This document shows positions 17,826-27,904 of a stretch of 41,641 nucleotides of DNA, in pieces. This DNA comes from Phycisphaerales bacterium. GTDB lineage: Bacteria > Planctomycetota > Phycisphaerae > Tepidisphaerales > Tepidisphaeraceae. The stretch is from assembly GCA_028291615.1 (NCBI GenBank), contig JAQGHM010000124.1, positions 1 through 41,641 of the forward strand, in the 5' to 3' direction. Below the pieces are notes generated by a model. It was not told the DNA's origin and ran no database searches. It was given only the letters and a program-made list of their open reading frames with translations. The stretch's first letter is position 1; each line of letters starts with the position of its first letter. The position numbers and the translations under genes were made by a program.

Positions 17826-19586
17826 TTACTTTCTCGCGCGCCGCCGGCCGCACACCATGACGCAACCCCCGAGAAGGACGACCAAACCCGAAGCCGGCTC
17901 GGGCACTCCCGCCGCGGCGGCGCCGAAGCCGAGGTCGAACTGGTGTAGCTCGATCATGTCGCCGGCACTGAGATCGCTGGTGTTATAATGTTGGGCCATC
18001 GCCGCCAAGTCGAGAAAATCGACAATGCCATCGCCATTGAAATCGCCGCCTGTCCAGGGATCGTCGGTACCCGACTTTCCGTTGTAGTTTTGCGCTAGGG
18101 CCGCCAGGTCTAGAAAGTCCACCGTCCCATCCCGATTCGCATCCCCCGCCAACCGCGGCCGCAGCTTCAGCAGCCCGTTCGGCTCATCGAATACCGCCCA
18201 ATCAAACGCACCCTGTGTCAGTGCGCCAATCGTCGGCAATCCCCCCGGCCCGCCTTCGCTCACGTACGCGCTGGCGACGAGGAAATTCATCCCGAAGATC
18301 CCATCCAGCGTCAGCGTGTCGGCGGCATTGTTCGGATTCGCCACCGTGATATTGCTCACCAGCACCGGCGCGTCGGTGAATCGAAAATGCTTCGGATCGT
18401 TGTCGTTGGCAGCGTTTCCCTCCATCGTCCGCACGAGAAGCGACGAGAGGTAAAATCCCGCTACCTTCTTCGTGCCGCCCACCCCACCGATCGTGAGCTG
18501 AAACTGCTGATCTGCCGGAACGCCAATCAAAATTGGATTATTTGGGTCCGAGTCATTGACTGTTATTCCCAGTGCCTGTGCTTTGCTGACCGAGATGATC
18601 GACGCTGCCGCCCCCGTATCCAGCAAGAAAGACCCCGTCGTGGAACGCCCGTTGTAGCCAATCTTTACCGGCGGCGTCGTATCGCCCGTCGGGTTCACCG
18701 GGTTGGGCCCGATGAAGGGATTGTGTTCCAGTGCGGGGGCGTAATTCGCAACCTGCGCCGGCGGAATTTGAACCAGCTTGTCGTTCGCATCTACCGTCCC
18801 GGTCTGGCTGTATTTATCGAACGAACCGTAAGAGAGTTTCACGGTCCGCGTCGTCTTGGGAATTCCGGGATTTGAATCCGGCTGACTGGCGTTGTAAGCC
18901 GTCCCCGGCGCGTAGGTATACGTCCGCATCGTATCAAGCGCATCCACCGGTTTCGGATCCATCACCACGACCTTCCCCTTCATGGTCGGGATGCCGAAAA
19001 CGTCCAGGTCGTCCAGAAATGGATCTTGATTGGCCGGGTCCTTCGACAGTTGTCCGACCTGCGTCCGAACGTTGGTAAACGTGTGGTTGTAATAGCTGAG
19101 ATCTATCCCCTGAAACGAAGGTGGATTCCCGCTGGAATTGAAGTCCCCTTCCGCGATCCCCACCTTCTCATCGATGTTCGGATGAAACGGCGCGATTGAG
19201 ATGTTCAATGGCGCCGAAACATTAAATCGATCCGAGCCTGCCACGCCGACGTCCTCATAAACAACTGGTTTTCCGTTGTACAACTGCTGCGGCACGCCCG
19301 GATTCCCAAGCGTCCCCAGCGATGCCGCCGTGTTCGCCGAAATCAGCACGCCTGATGCCCCCGTATCGTAAAACGCCTGGATGTTAAATGCCTTTTGCCC
19401 GCCAAAGTCCGCCCACAATGGATCTCCACCGCTCGACAAACTTACAATGGCATTTACCCGAGGCTGATCAAGCGCCGCTGGCTGGACGCCGTGGATGTCC
19501 GTCGCCAGACTCGCCACCGGCGCAATTAAAACCGGCAACATGGCAAGCGCCAGCAACCGGCCTTTTGAACGAATACGTGGCGACAT
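17826..19586 (-). CDS. secreted protein with two aspartyl-protease-like DTG motifs, dockerin-like repeats and PEP-CTERM tail
   Basis: The ATG at 19586 has GGAGG four bases upstream and starts a signal peptide (LLALAMLPVLIAPVASLA), giving a 586-residue protein. Two retropepsin-like motifs are present: FYDTGASGVLIS with its aspartate near residue 74 and FLLDTGAAASIIS with its aspartate near 323, each in hydrophobic-D-T-G-A/S context. Near the C-terminus, two EF-hand-like dockerin-type repeats follow (GDANRDGTVDFLDLAALAQNY and GDFNGDGIVDFLDLAAMAQHY). A PEP-CTERM sorting tail closes the protein: VPEPASG, a hydrophobic stretch, then GRRRARK. It likely cleaves proteins at the cell surface, but activity is not shown. 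Confidence 0.8.
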   Translation of the reverse strand: MSPRIRSKGRLLALAMLPVLIAPVASLATDIHGVQPAALDQPRVNAIVSLSSGGDPLWADFGGQKAFNIQAFYDTGASGVLISANTAASLGTLGNPGVPQQLYNGKPVVYEDVGVAGSDRFNVSAPLNISIAPFHPNIDEKVGIAEGDFNSSGNPPSFQGIDLSYYNHTFTNVRTQVGQLSKDPANQDPFLDDLDVFGIPTMKGKVVVMDPKPVDALDTMRTYTYAPGTAYNASQPDSNPGIPKTTRTVKLSYGSFDKYSQTGTVDANDKLVQIPPAQVANYAPALEHNPFIGPNPVNPTGDTTPPVKIGYNGRSTTGSFLLDTGAAASIISVSKAQALGITVNDSDPNNPILIGVPADQQFQLTIGGVGGTKKVAGFYLSSLLVRTMEGNAANDNDPKHFRFTDAPVLVSNITVANPNNAADTLTLDGIFGMNFLVASAYVSEGGPGGLPTIGALTQGAFDWAVFDEPNGLLKLRPRLAGDANRDGTVDFLDLAALAQNYNGKSGTDDPWTGGDFNGDGIVDFLDLAAMAQHYNTSDLSAGDMIELHQFDLGFGAAAAGVPEPASGLVVLLGGCVMVCGRRRARK

Positions 19587-19760
19587 CGCACCTCCGGCCG
19601 ACAAATCCCCGATTGGCGTGCTCCACATCTTACGGGATGTCCCGCTGGGTGATCGAAGAAATCGCTGCAAGAGGGCAAAATCACCGCTATTGAGCAAACC
19701 CCCCCCACATCATATAGTCTCAAACCCTCATCCGGCGGCCAAAAGCCCCATGAGACACGC

Positions 19761-19833
<73 letters not shown>

Positions 19834-19863
19834 TTTTCCAAGTCTCGCGGAAGCTGCTCGATA

Positions 19864-21159
19864 TCAAAAGTGCACCTCCAGCCGCACCGTCAGCGCGATC
19901 GCATCAGGTGTTCCCCGGCCGCCTGGATTCGCGATGTATTGCAGATCCGGTTTAACCGCCAGCCAGGGCGTCACCTGCAGGCGATAAAATAACTCGTAAC
20001 TCGCCTCAAACTCGCTCCGCGCCCGATAGGCGTGACTGAAATGCACCGCCTGCACTCCCGCCCCCACGACATCATCAGGCCGCCCCTCAATTGGCCCCGT
20101 CCAAGCTACGCCCCCACCTAGATTATGGTCATATAAGAGAATCGCCGGATCTGCATACCCATACATCAGGAATAGCCCAACGCCTCGCCCGTCCTTGTCA
20201 TCCTTCGGGTTCGCCCGCCATACCGCCTGATCCAATAGCGCATAAGGCGCACCCGTTCCCGTCGCCCGCCCGCCGTCCAATTTTGCAAATCGGTTCGTGC
20301 TGTACCATCCGCCTACGCCAAGCCGCCCCGGCAGCGCATTCCGCCCCGCGGTCCACGACCAATCCACCTCGGAGATCAGGAACAAATCCTCGGCGCTGCG
20401 GAAAAACGTCCGCGGCCCCGTCGAACCTGTCCGCACCCCCTCCGCATAAGACCCGTCATAAAGCCCAAACCCGATCTGCAATTCTTTCAAAGGCTTTACG
20501 AACACGTTTACGCTTGTGGCTGGATCAGGATAAGTAGGCAGCGTAAACAGCGTTGCGCTCGACCCCGTTGACTGATGCAGAAATTCCGCCGCCGTCTCCG
20601 AGTGATCGAACTCGTTGTTCGCATCCACCTTCCCCACCTTCACCCGCAACAGCCCGTCAAACGCCGTCTGCTGATACCACAACTGCGCGAGTTGCGTCCG
20701 ATTCTGGTGCGGCGCCCCTGGCACGCCGTCCAGCCCATCGATTCCCTGCACGTCGCCGATCAACTTGTCCGAGGGATTCGCGCCGTCCGCACTCTGAAAG
20801 TTCGCAAAAAACGTTCCCCCCTCGATCCCAAATAACGGCTTGGTATCCAGCGCAAACGTGGCCTCCGTCAATCGCCGCCAGGTAGACCCTGCCGTCCCCA
20901 GCCCCCCGTGTAAGTTCTTCGTGACATCCGCGATCGTGACGACGTCGAACGTCAGACCCTGCTCCGCCAACCGCCGCCGCGCTCCGCCCCAGTCTCCCGT
21001 CAATAACGGAAACTCCCGTGGCGCGGAAAAATTGATCGGCTCGTGAAGCGAAGGTCCCTCTGCCGTCTCAGGCTTCGGATCTTCCGCCCAGACCGCCGCC
21101 GACGCCCCTACGCCCGTCACAATCAAGACAAAGGCAATGCGGTGAGGAGTTCGAACCAT
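19864..21159 (-). CDS. OprB-family carbohydrate-type porin
   Basis: A 431-residue exported protein with a signal peptide (about 1-25, ending VWA). FPLLTGDWGGARRRLAEQGLTFDVVTIADV is the OprB signature. The rest alternates short polar and hydrophobic strands with aromatic residues typical of a 16-stranded outer-membrane barrel, ending in EVHF with the terminal phenylalanine that BAM recognises. OprB porins admit glucose and other sugars by diffusion. It lies 36 bases after the DUF1501 gene on the same strand, probably in that operon, so it may import the product of the upstream enzymes. That link is inferred. Confidence 0.88.
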   Translation of the reverse strand: MVRTPHRIAFVLIVTGVGASAAVWAEDPKPETAEGPSLHEPINFSAPREFPLLTGDWGGARRRLAEQGLTFDVVTIADVTKNLHGGLGTAGSTWRRLTEATFALDTKPLFGIEGGTFFANFQSADGANPSDKLIGDVQGIDGLDGVPGAPHQNRTQLAQLWYQQTAFDGLLRVKVGKVDANNEFDHSETAAEFLHQSTGSSATLFTLPTYPDPATSVNVFVKPLKELQIGFGLYDGSYAEGVRTGSTGPRTFFRSAEDLFLISEVDWSWTAGRNALPGRLGVGGWYSTNRFAKLDGGRATGTGAPYALLDQAVWRANPKDDKDGRGVGLFLMYGYADPAILLYDHNLGGGVAWTGPIEGRPDDVVGAGVQAVHFSHAYRARSEFEASYELFYRLQVTPWLAVKPDLQYIANPGGRGTPDAIALTVRLEVHF

Positions 21160-21195
21160 GGGGATAAAACCGATCGCTCCAATGCGGCGCCCGGA

Positions 21196-22674
21196 TCATC
21201 CTAACGTAATCCGCCGGTAAATCTCTCCCTCGTTCACAGTCGCCCGCTCCGGCCTGCCCTTGTGAAAATACGTCAGCTTCGTGTGATCGAGCCCCAGCAT
21301 GTGCAGCACTGTCGCGTGAATGTCATGCACGTGAAGCCGATCCTCCACCGCCCGCAATCCCAAGTCATCCGTCGCGCCGATCGTCCGCCCGCCCTTCACC
21401 CCGCCGCCGGCCATCCACATCGTGAACCCTGTCGGGTTGTGGTCGCGCCCGTCCCCCTTCTCGCTCATCGGCGTGCGCCCGAACTCTCCACCCCAGATCA
21501 CCAGCGTCTCATCCAAGAGCCCGCGCGACTTCAGATCCTTGATTAACCCCACCACCGGCTGATCCATCTGCGCGCACAGTTCCGTGTGGTTCTTCTCGAT
21601 CTTCGCGTGGGCGTCCCATTTCGAACCCGCGCCGCTGTAAAGCTGCACGAAGCGCACCCCACGTTCGACCATCCGCCGCGCCAGCAGACACATTCTTCCC
21701 ATCGTCGCCGTCTGCTTTTGATCCATGCCGTAGAGCGCCTTGGTCGCATCCGTCTCGTGGGTCAGATCCACCGCCTCTGGTGCTTGCGCCTGCATGCGGA
21801 AGGCCAGCTCGTACGAGCGAATCCGGGCATCCAGCTCGGACAGGTCCGGATGCGACTGTTCGTGCGCCTGATTCAACGTCTCCAGCAGCGCCAGTTTAGA
21901 ATGCTGCCGATCCTCCCCAACGCTCGCAGGCGTCATCAAGTTCGAAATCGGCGAGGGCGATTCCCCGTTCAACTTCGTCCCCTGATACACCGCCGGCATG
22001 AAACCTGCGCCCCAATTTCGCGGCCCGTTGGTCACCTGCTGGTTCGCATCCGTCATCACGCAAAACGCCGGCATGTTCTGGTTCTCGGTGCCAAGCCCAT
22101 ATGTCACCCATGCCCCAAGAGAAGGCCGCCCCGCCAGGATCGACCCCGTGTTCATCTGGCTCACGCCGCCCGAATGATTGAGCCCATCGCTCACGCAGGA
22201 CCGCAGCACCGCGATGTCATCCGCGATCTCATGATGATTCGGAATCCAGTCGCTCATCCAAAGACCGGATTGCCCGCAACGCTTCCACGTCCGCTTGCAC
22301 GCCAGCAGAGGCGAGCGACTCTCTCCCATCGCCGTGATCAACGTTCCAAACGAATCCGGCATCGGCTTTCCGGCGAGCTTATTGAGCAGCGGCTTGGGAT
22401 CGAAAAGATCGAGGTGACTCGGGCCGCCCTCGAGGAACACGAAGATCACGTTCTTAGCCGTCGGTGCATAGTGAGGCCGCTTCGCCGTCAATGGATTCAG
22501 AGGATCCGCCACTGGCGCCTGCAGTTTCGATAACGTATCCCCCAGCGCTCCTTGTCCCAGCATCGCCGACGCCGCGACCGCGCCAAACCCTCCACCCGCC
22601 CGCGCGAGAAACTCGCGGCGCGAACGCGCCCGCTGATGATGCGGCAACCCGGGAATCGAAGTGCGATTGTTCAT
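21196..22674 (-). CDS. DUF1501 protein, Tat-exported (copy 1)
   Basis: A 492-residue protein. The start ATG at 22674 follows the palindromic junction repeat; a longer frame to 22752 would translate that repeat and is rejected. The Tat signal reads RSRREFLARAGGGFGAVAAS. Conserved DUF1501 blocks follow: NVIFVFLEGGPSHLDLFDPKP, LRSCVSDGLNHSGGVSQMNTG, GRPSLGAWVTYGLGTEN, LVIWGGEFGRTPMSEKGDGRDHN and HDIHATVLHMLGLDH. The family has an alkaline-phosphatase/sulfatase-like fold but no established reaction. It is always seen here beside a PSCyt1/PSD1 gene (33 bases upstream). A second copy lies at 32847-34256. Confidence 0.92.
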   Translation of the reverse strand: MNNRTSIPGLPHHQRARSRREFLARAGGGFGAVAASAMLGQGALGDTLSKLQAPVADPLNPLTAKRPHYAPTAKNVIFVFLEGGPSHLDLFDPKPLLNKLAGKPMPDSFGTLITAMGESRSPLLACKRTWKRCGQSGLWMSDWIPNHHEIADDIAVLRSCVSDGLNHSGGVSQMNTGSILAGRPSLGAWVTYGLGTENQNMPAFCVMTDANQQVTNGPRNWGAGFMPAVYQGTKLNGESPSPISNLMTPASVGEDRQHSKLALLETLNQAHEQSHPDLSELDARIRSYELAFRMQAQAPEAVDLTHETDATKALYGMDQKQTATMGRMCLLARRMVERGVRFVQLYSGAGSKWDAHAKIEKNHTELCAQMDQPVVGLIKDLKSRGLLDETLVIWGGEFGRTPMSEKGDGRDHNPTGFTMWMAGGGVKGGRTIGATDDLGLRAVEDRLHVHDIHATVLHMLGLDHTKLTYFHKGRPERATVNEGEIYRRITLG

Positions 22675-22682
22675 TGACGTAT

Positions 22683-22701
22683 CACGGGCATCGCGCCCGT
22701 G
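22683..22701. repeat. palindromic junction repeat, copy A
   Basis: A palindrome with arms CACGGGC and GCCCGTG around a 5-base centre, followed by CCA. It lies in the 32 bases between the stop of the PSD1 gene and the ATG of the DUF1501 gene. The same arms with a different centre recur at 38030-38048. Confidence 0.85.
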
Positions 22702-22706
22702 CCAGC

Positions 22707-25700
22707 TCATTCCAAGTACAAAAATCGATTCGAATTCAACAACACGTGACACAGGTCTACGAGCGCTGCATCATTCTTCACAACCGCCGTTGATTCGCTC
22801 TTCGCGCCCGCTAACTTCACCAGGTCCGCCTGCACCCCTGCCGAATCCTTGAACAACCCCGGCTGATCCTCAAACACCCAGTGCCCGCACAGCATGCCAC
22901 TCGCTGGCCGTCCCTCGCTGAACAACAACTCATCCTTTGCCAGCGCCTTGCGTGAAATCCGCACCTCATCGATCAGGCCATCCCACCCATGGGCCGGCTT
23001 GCTGTCGCGGCCGCCAATCACGAGCGCCGACTTATTTGCATATGAGCCGGTGACGACATGCTTCACCGCCACGCTCTTCAGGCCCGCGTCCATGTCCGTC
23101 ATATCCTTCAGGTAGAACGTCACTCCCGCCTCACCCGTCTCCTTCATCCGCACTGCTACGGCCACGTAATATGTCTTGTGCAGCTCGACACGGAAATCCG
23201 AATGAATGACCTCGTATCCGCCGCCCGGCTTCTTCGGATCGCATGCGAGCTGCAGGATCAGGTTCTGCGGCTCAAACCGCGATCGCGTGCTGGTCACTCC
23301 CAGCGCCCAACCCGGATGATCGTTCTTCCCATCCCACTGCGAAGCGATCACCCGCACCGAAGCATCGTCATACAACGAATCCAGCAGCACGTACGCCTCA
23401 ATCGTGAAATCTTCGACCGGCATCCCGGCCGGCGACGCGAGACGCAGCATGTCATCCACCCGCCCATTGCGCACGTAAATCGCCTGGCTTCCGAGCTGCG
23501 GCATGCTCTTCACCATCGGCCGCTCATCGACTGAGATGGGTGCCATGGGCAAGGTTACTCCCTTGCCCGTGCTCTTCTCCAAGAATGCGACCGCCGCCCC
23601 GCGCTCCCTGGCATCAGGCCCTCGCCCATACGCCAGTCGCCAAGCCGCATCCACCGTCTCCCCCGCGTCTTTTAAATTCATCCCCCGCAATCGCGCCGCG
23701 AACATCTCCGCGCGCTTCAGCGGCGCGTCGCCGTTGATGAGCAACAACGCCTGGGTCGATGTCGTCGTCCGATTTCGATCCGCCGCGCTCCCGTACGTGT
23801 CGGGCGCATCGAACGCCTCCAGCAGGGGGTCCCGATTGTTCCGGATCACCTTCGTATAAATCGATCGCCGAGGCGTCGCCGGGTCCACGCTTGGACCGTA
23901 CATCTCCGGCTTCAGCTCCCCGCTCACCAGCAGCATCGAATCACGAATCTGCTCCGCATCAAGTCGTCGCGGCGGATATTTCCAAAGCCACTTGTCGTCC
24001 GGATCCTTCGCCTTTGCCTCCGCGGGCATCGCGATCGACGACGACTGGCGATACGCCGCCGACATCATGATCAGCTTGTGCAACCCCTTCATCTGCCAGT
24101 TGTCTTTTGCGAATCGCACCGCCAGATAATCCAGCAATTCCGGATGCGTAGGCCGATCGCCCAGTTTTCCAAAATCGCTCGACGTCCCCACCAGCCCGCG
24201 CCCGAAGTGATACTGCCAGATCCGGTTCACCATCACCCGCGTCGTCAGCGGATGATTCGGCTGCATCAGCCACTTCGCCAGCGCCGTCCGCCGACCGGTT
24301 GATACCTCCGTTGGCTGCGTTGCCGGCACTTTCAGCGGCTGCCCATCCAGCACCACCGGATATCCGACGCCCACGTCCCGCCCCTCCTTATCACTTGGAA
24401 TGACCGTAGGCGGCGCAACCGTGCCTACATCCGTGACCAGCAGCGAGGTCGGCAGCGGCTTGGGCTTGATGTTGTCAAACGCCGCCAGCTTTCGCACCAG
24501 TTCCAGGTGCTTTTCCTTTTCAGGCCCCGTCACCTTCGCATCGCCGCTCTCGGTCTTGTCATACACCTGCCGCAACGACAGCGTCGCAATTTGCTCCTCG
24601 TAAGGCGTGCGTTTCTCCGCGGGCTTGTTGATTATCTCCTGGATGTCTTCTGGAAACTTGATGATCGCAGCCTTCGCGGATTTTTCGATGTAAGGCTGCT
24701 CGATTGCATCGAGCTCCGCGCGCAGATCCGCCGTTTTTTCTTTCCATTTCGCCAGGGCCTCGTCGTACTTCGCCTTCTCTTCAGAAGTTGCCAAGAGCCC
24801 GTCCTGGACCGGTAGCAGGGGGGTGAAGAACGCCTCAAATCGGTAGTAATCGCTCTGCAGGATCGGATCGAACTTATGATCGTGGCACTTGGCGCACCCC
24901 ATTGACAGGCCCAGGAACGCATCCGACGTCACATCCGTCACCTCGTCCACAATGTTCTTCCAGTGCGTCTTCACGTCGCGCTGGTTGTACTCGTAGATTC
25001 CGTGCCGCAGGAACGCCGTCCCGATCAGCGCATTCGGATCGCTTGGCGCTAGCTCATCCCCCGCTAGCTGCTCGGTGACGAAGCGGTCGTACGGCTTGTC
25101 CTCGTTGAAGGATCGGATCACGTAGTCGCGGTAGGGCCAGACGTTCGCCCGGTACGCATCCTGCCGGTATCCGTCCGACTCCGCATAGCGCACCACGTCC
25201 AGCCAATGCCGCGCCATTCGTTCGCCATATCGTGGCGACGCCAGCAACCGATCGATCAATTTCTCCCAAGCATCGGCAGAGCGATCATTAACAAACGCCG
25301 CCACTTCCTCTGGCGTGGGGGGCAACCCATGAGGTCAAAATAAGCCCGCCGAACGAGCGTGACCTTGTCCGCCTGCGGCGCGGGTGTCAGCCCCTCCGCC
25401 ACCAGCTTCGCGAATAGAAACCGATCCACATCGTTGGCGCACCACCCGTTATCGTGAACCACCGGGGCCGGATAATCCCGAGGTGGCTGGAACGACCAAA
25501 ACGTTCGATCCGCGTCTGTGATAACTCGTTTTTTCCCTTTTAGGGGCATTGCGACTTCAGTGGCTGTGGTTTCCTTCCCCCAAGGCGCCCCCATCGCCAC
25601 CCATTGGGTCAGAATCTCCACCTGCGCCGCTGACAACCGCCCCTCCTCCTCGGGCGGCATCTGCAGATCCTTGTCCTTATAGGAAACCGCCTGGATCAGC

Positions 25701-25972
25701 TTGGATTCCTCCGGCCGTCCCGCCATTACCACTGCCCCGTTTTTCCCGCCCTTCGAAAGTGCCGCTGCCGAATCCAGCCGCAGGCCACCCTTCTGCTTCT
25801 TCTCGCCGTGACACGACTGGCAATTCTCCACTAAAAGCGGCCAAACTCGCGACTCGAAGAACTTGGCATGCTCCAGCGGCACCGCGGGGCCAGCAGCCTC
25901 GACCACGCCCGCGCAAAGGGCGAGCCCGGTCAAAATTGTCCCCCCGATCATCCACCGTAAGCAGTACTGCAT
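22707..25972 (-). pseudogene. PSCyt1-DUF1549-DUF1553-LamG protein split by a frameshift (copy 1)
   Basis: Two frames form one family protein. The first (25972 to about 25328) has a signal peptide, haem site C51-Q-S-C-H55 of planctomycete cytochrome domain 1, and the start of DUF1549 (VDRFLFAKLVAEGL...RRAYFDLMG). The second continues with LPPTPEEVAAF, GERMARHWLDVVRYAESDGYRQDAY, CAKCHDHKFDP, the DUF1553 blocks GRRTALAKWLMQPNHPLTTRVMVNRIW and HFGRGLVGTSSDFG, a LamG-like domain, and the closing LCHVLLNSNRFLYLE. Adding one G to the GGG at 25326-25328 restores MGLPPTPEE. It is either a mutation, a sequencing error or, less likely, a programmed shift. The remaining codons look intact. Confidence 0.9.
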
Positions 25973-26026
25973 CGTTGCAGCATTCTACCCGCTGGACGGA
26001 TGGACGTTAACTGAAAAGAAACGCCC

Positions 26027-27718
<1,692 letters not shown>

Positions 27719-27771
27719 TGGGCCGGGCACGATACCCCAAGGGGCGGTAATGGCCAAGCGGAGAAGTTGGA

Positions 27772-27842
27772 CCGCGAATGGACGCGAATGGACGCGAATA
27801 AATTCAATTTCTTCATTCGCGTGCATTTGCGTCCATTCGCGG
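27772..27842. repeat. 28-base near-perfect inverted repeat in a divergent promoter region
   Basis: The arms at 27772-27799 and 27815-27842 match with 2 mismatches in 28 and enclose a 15-base loop. Each arm holds near-repeats of CGCGAATGGA (10-base period). It sits between the divergent ettA and hydrolase genes. It can form a strong hairpin on either strand and would lie in the leader of at least one of the two transcripts. Confidence 0.9.
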
Positions 27843-27904
27843 GTAATTCCTCTTCTCTTTGTTCGCGGCTATAACGTCGTCCATCCAACACAGGAGGCCG
27901 CCGC

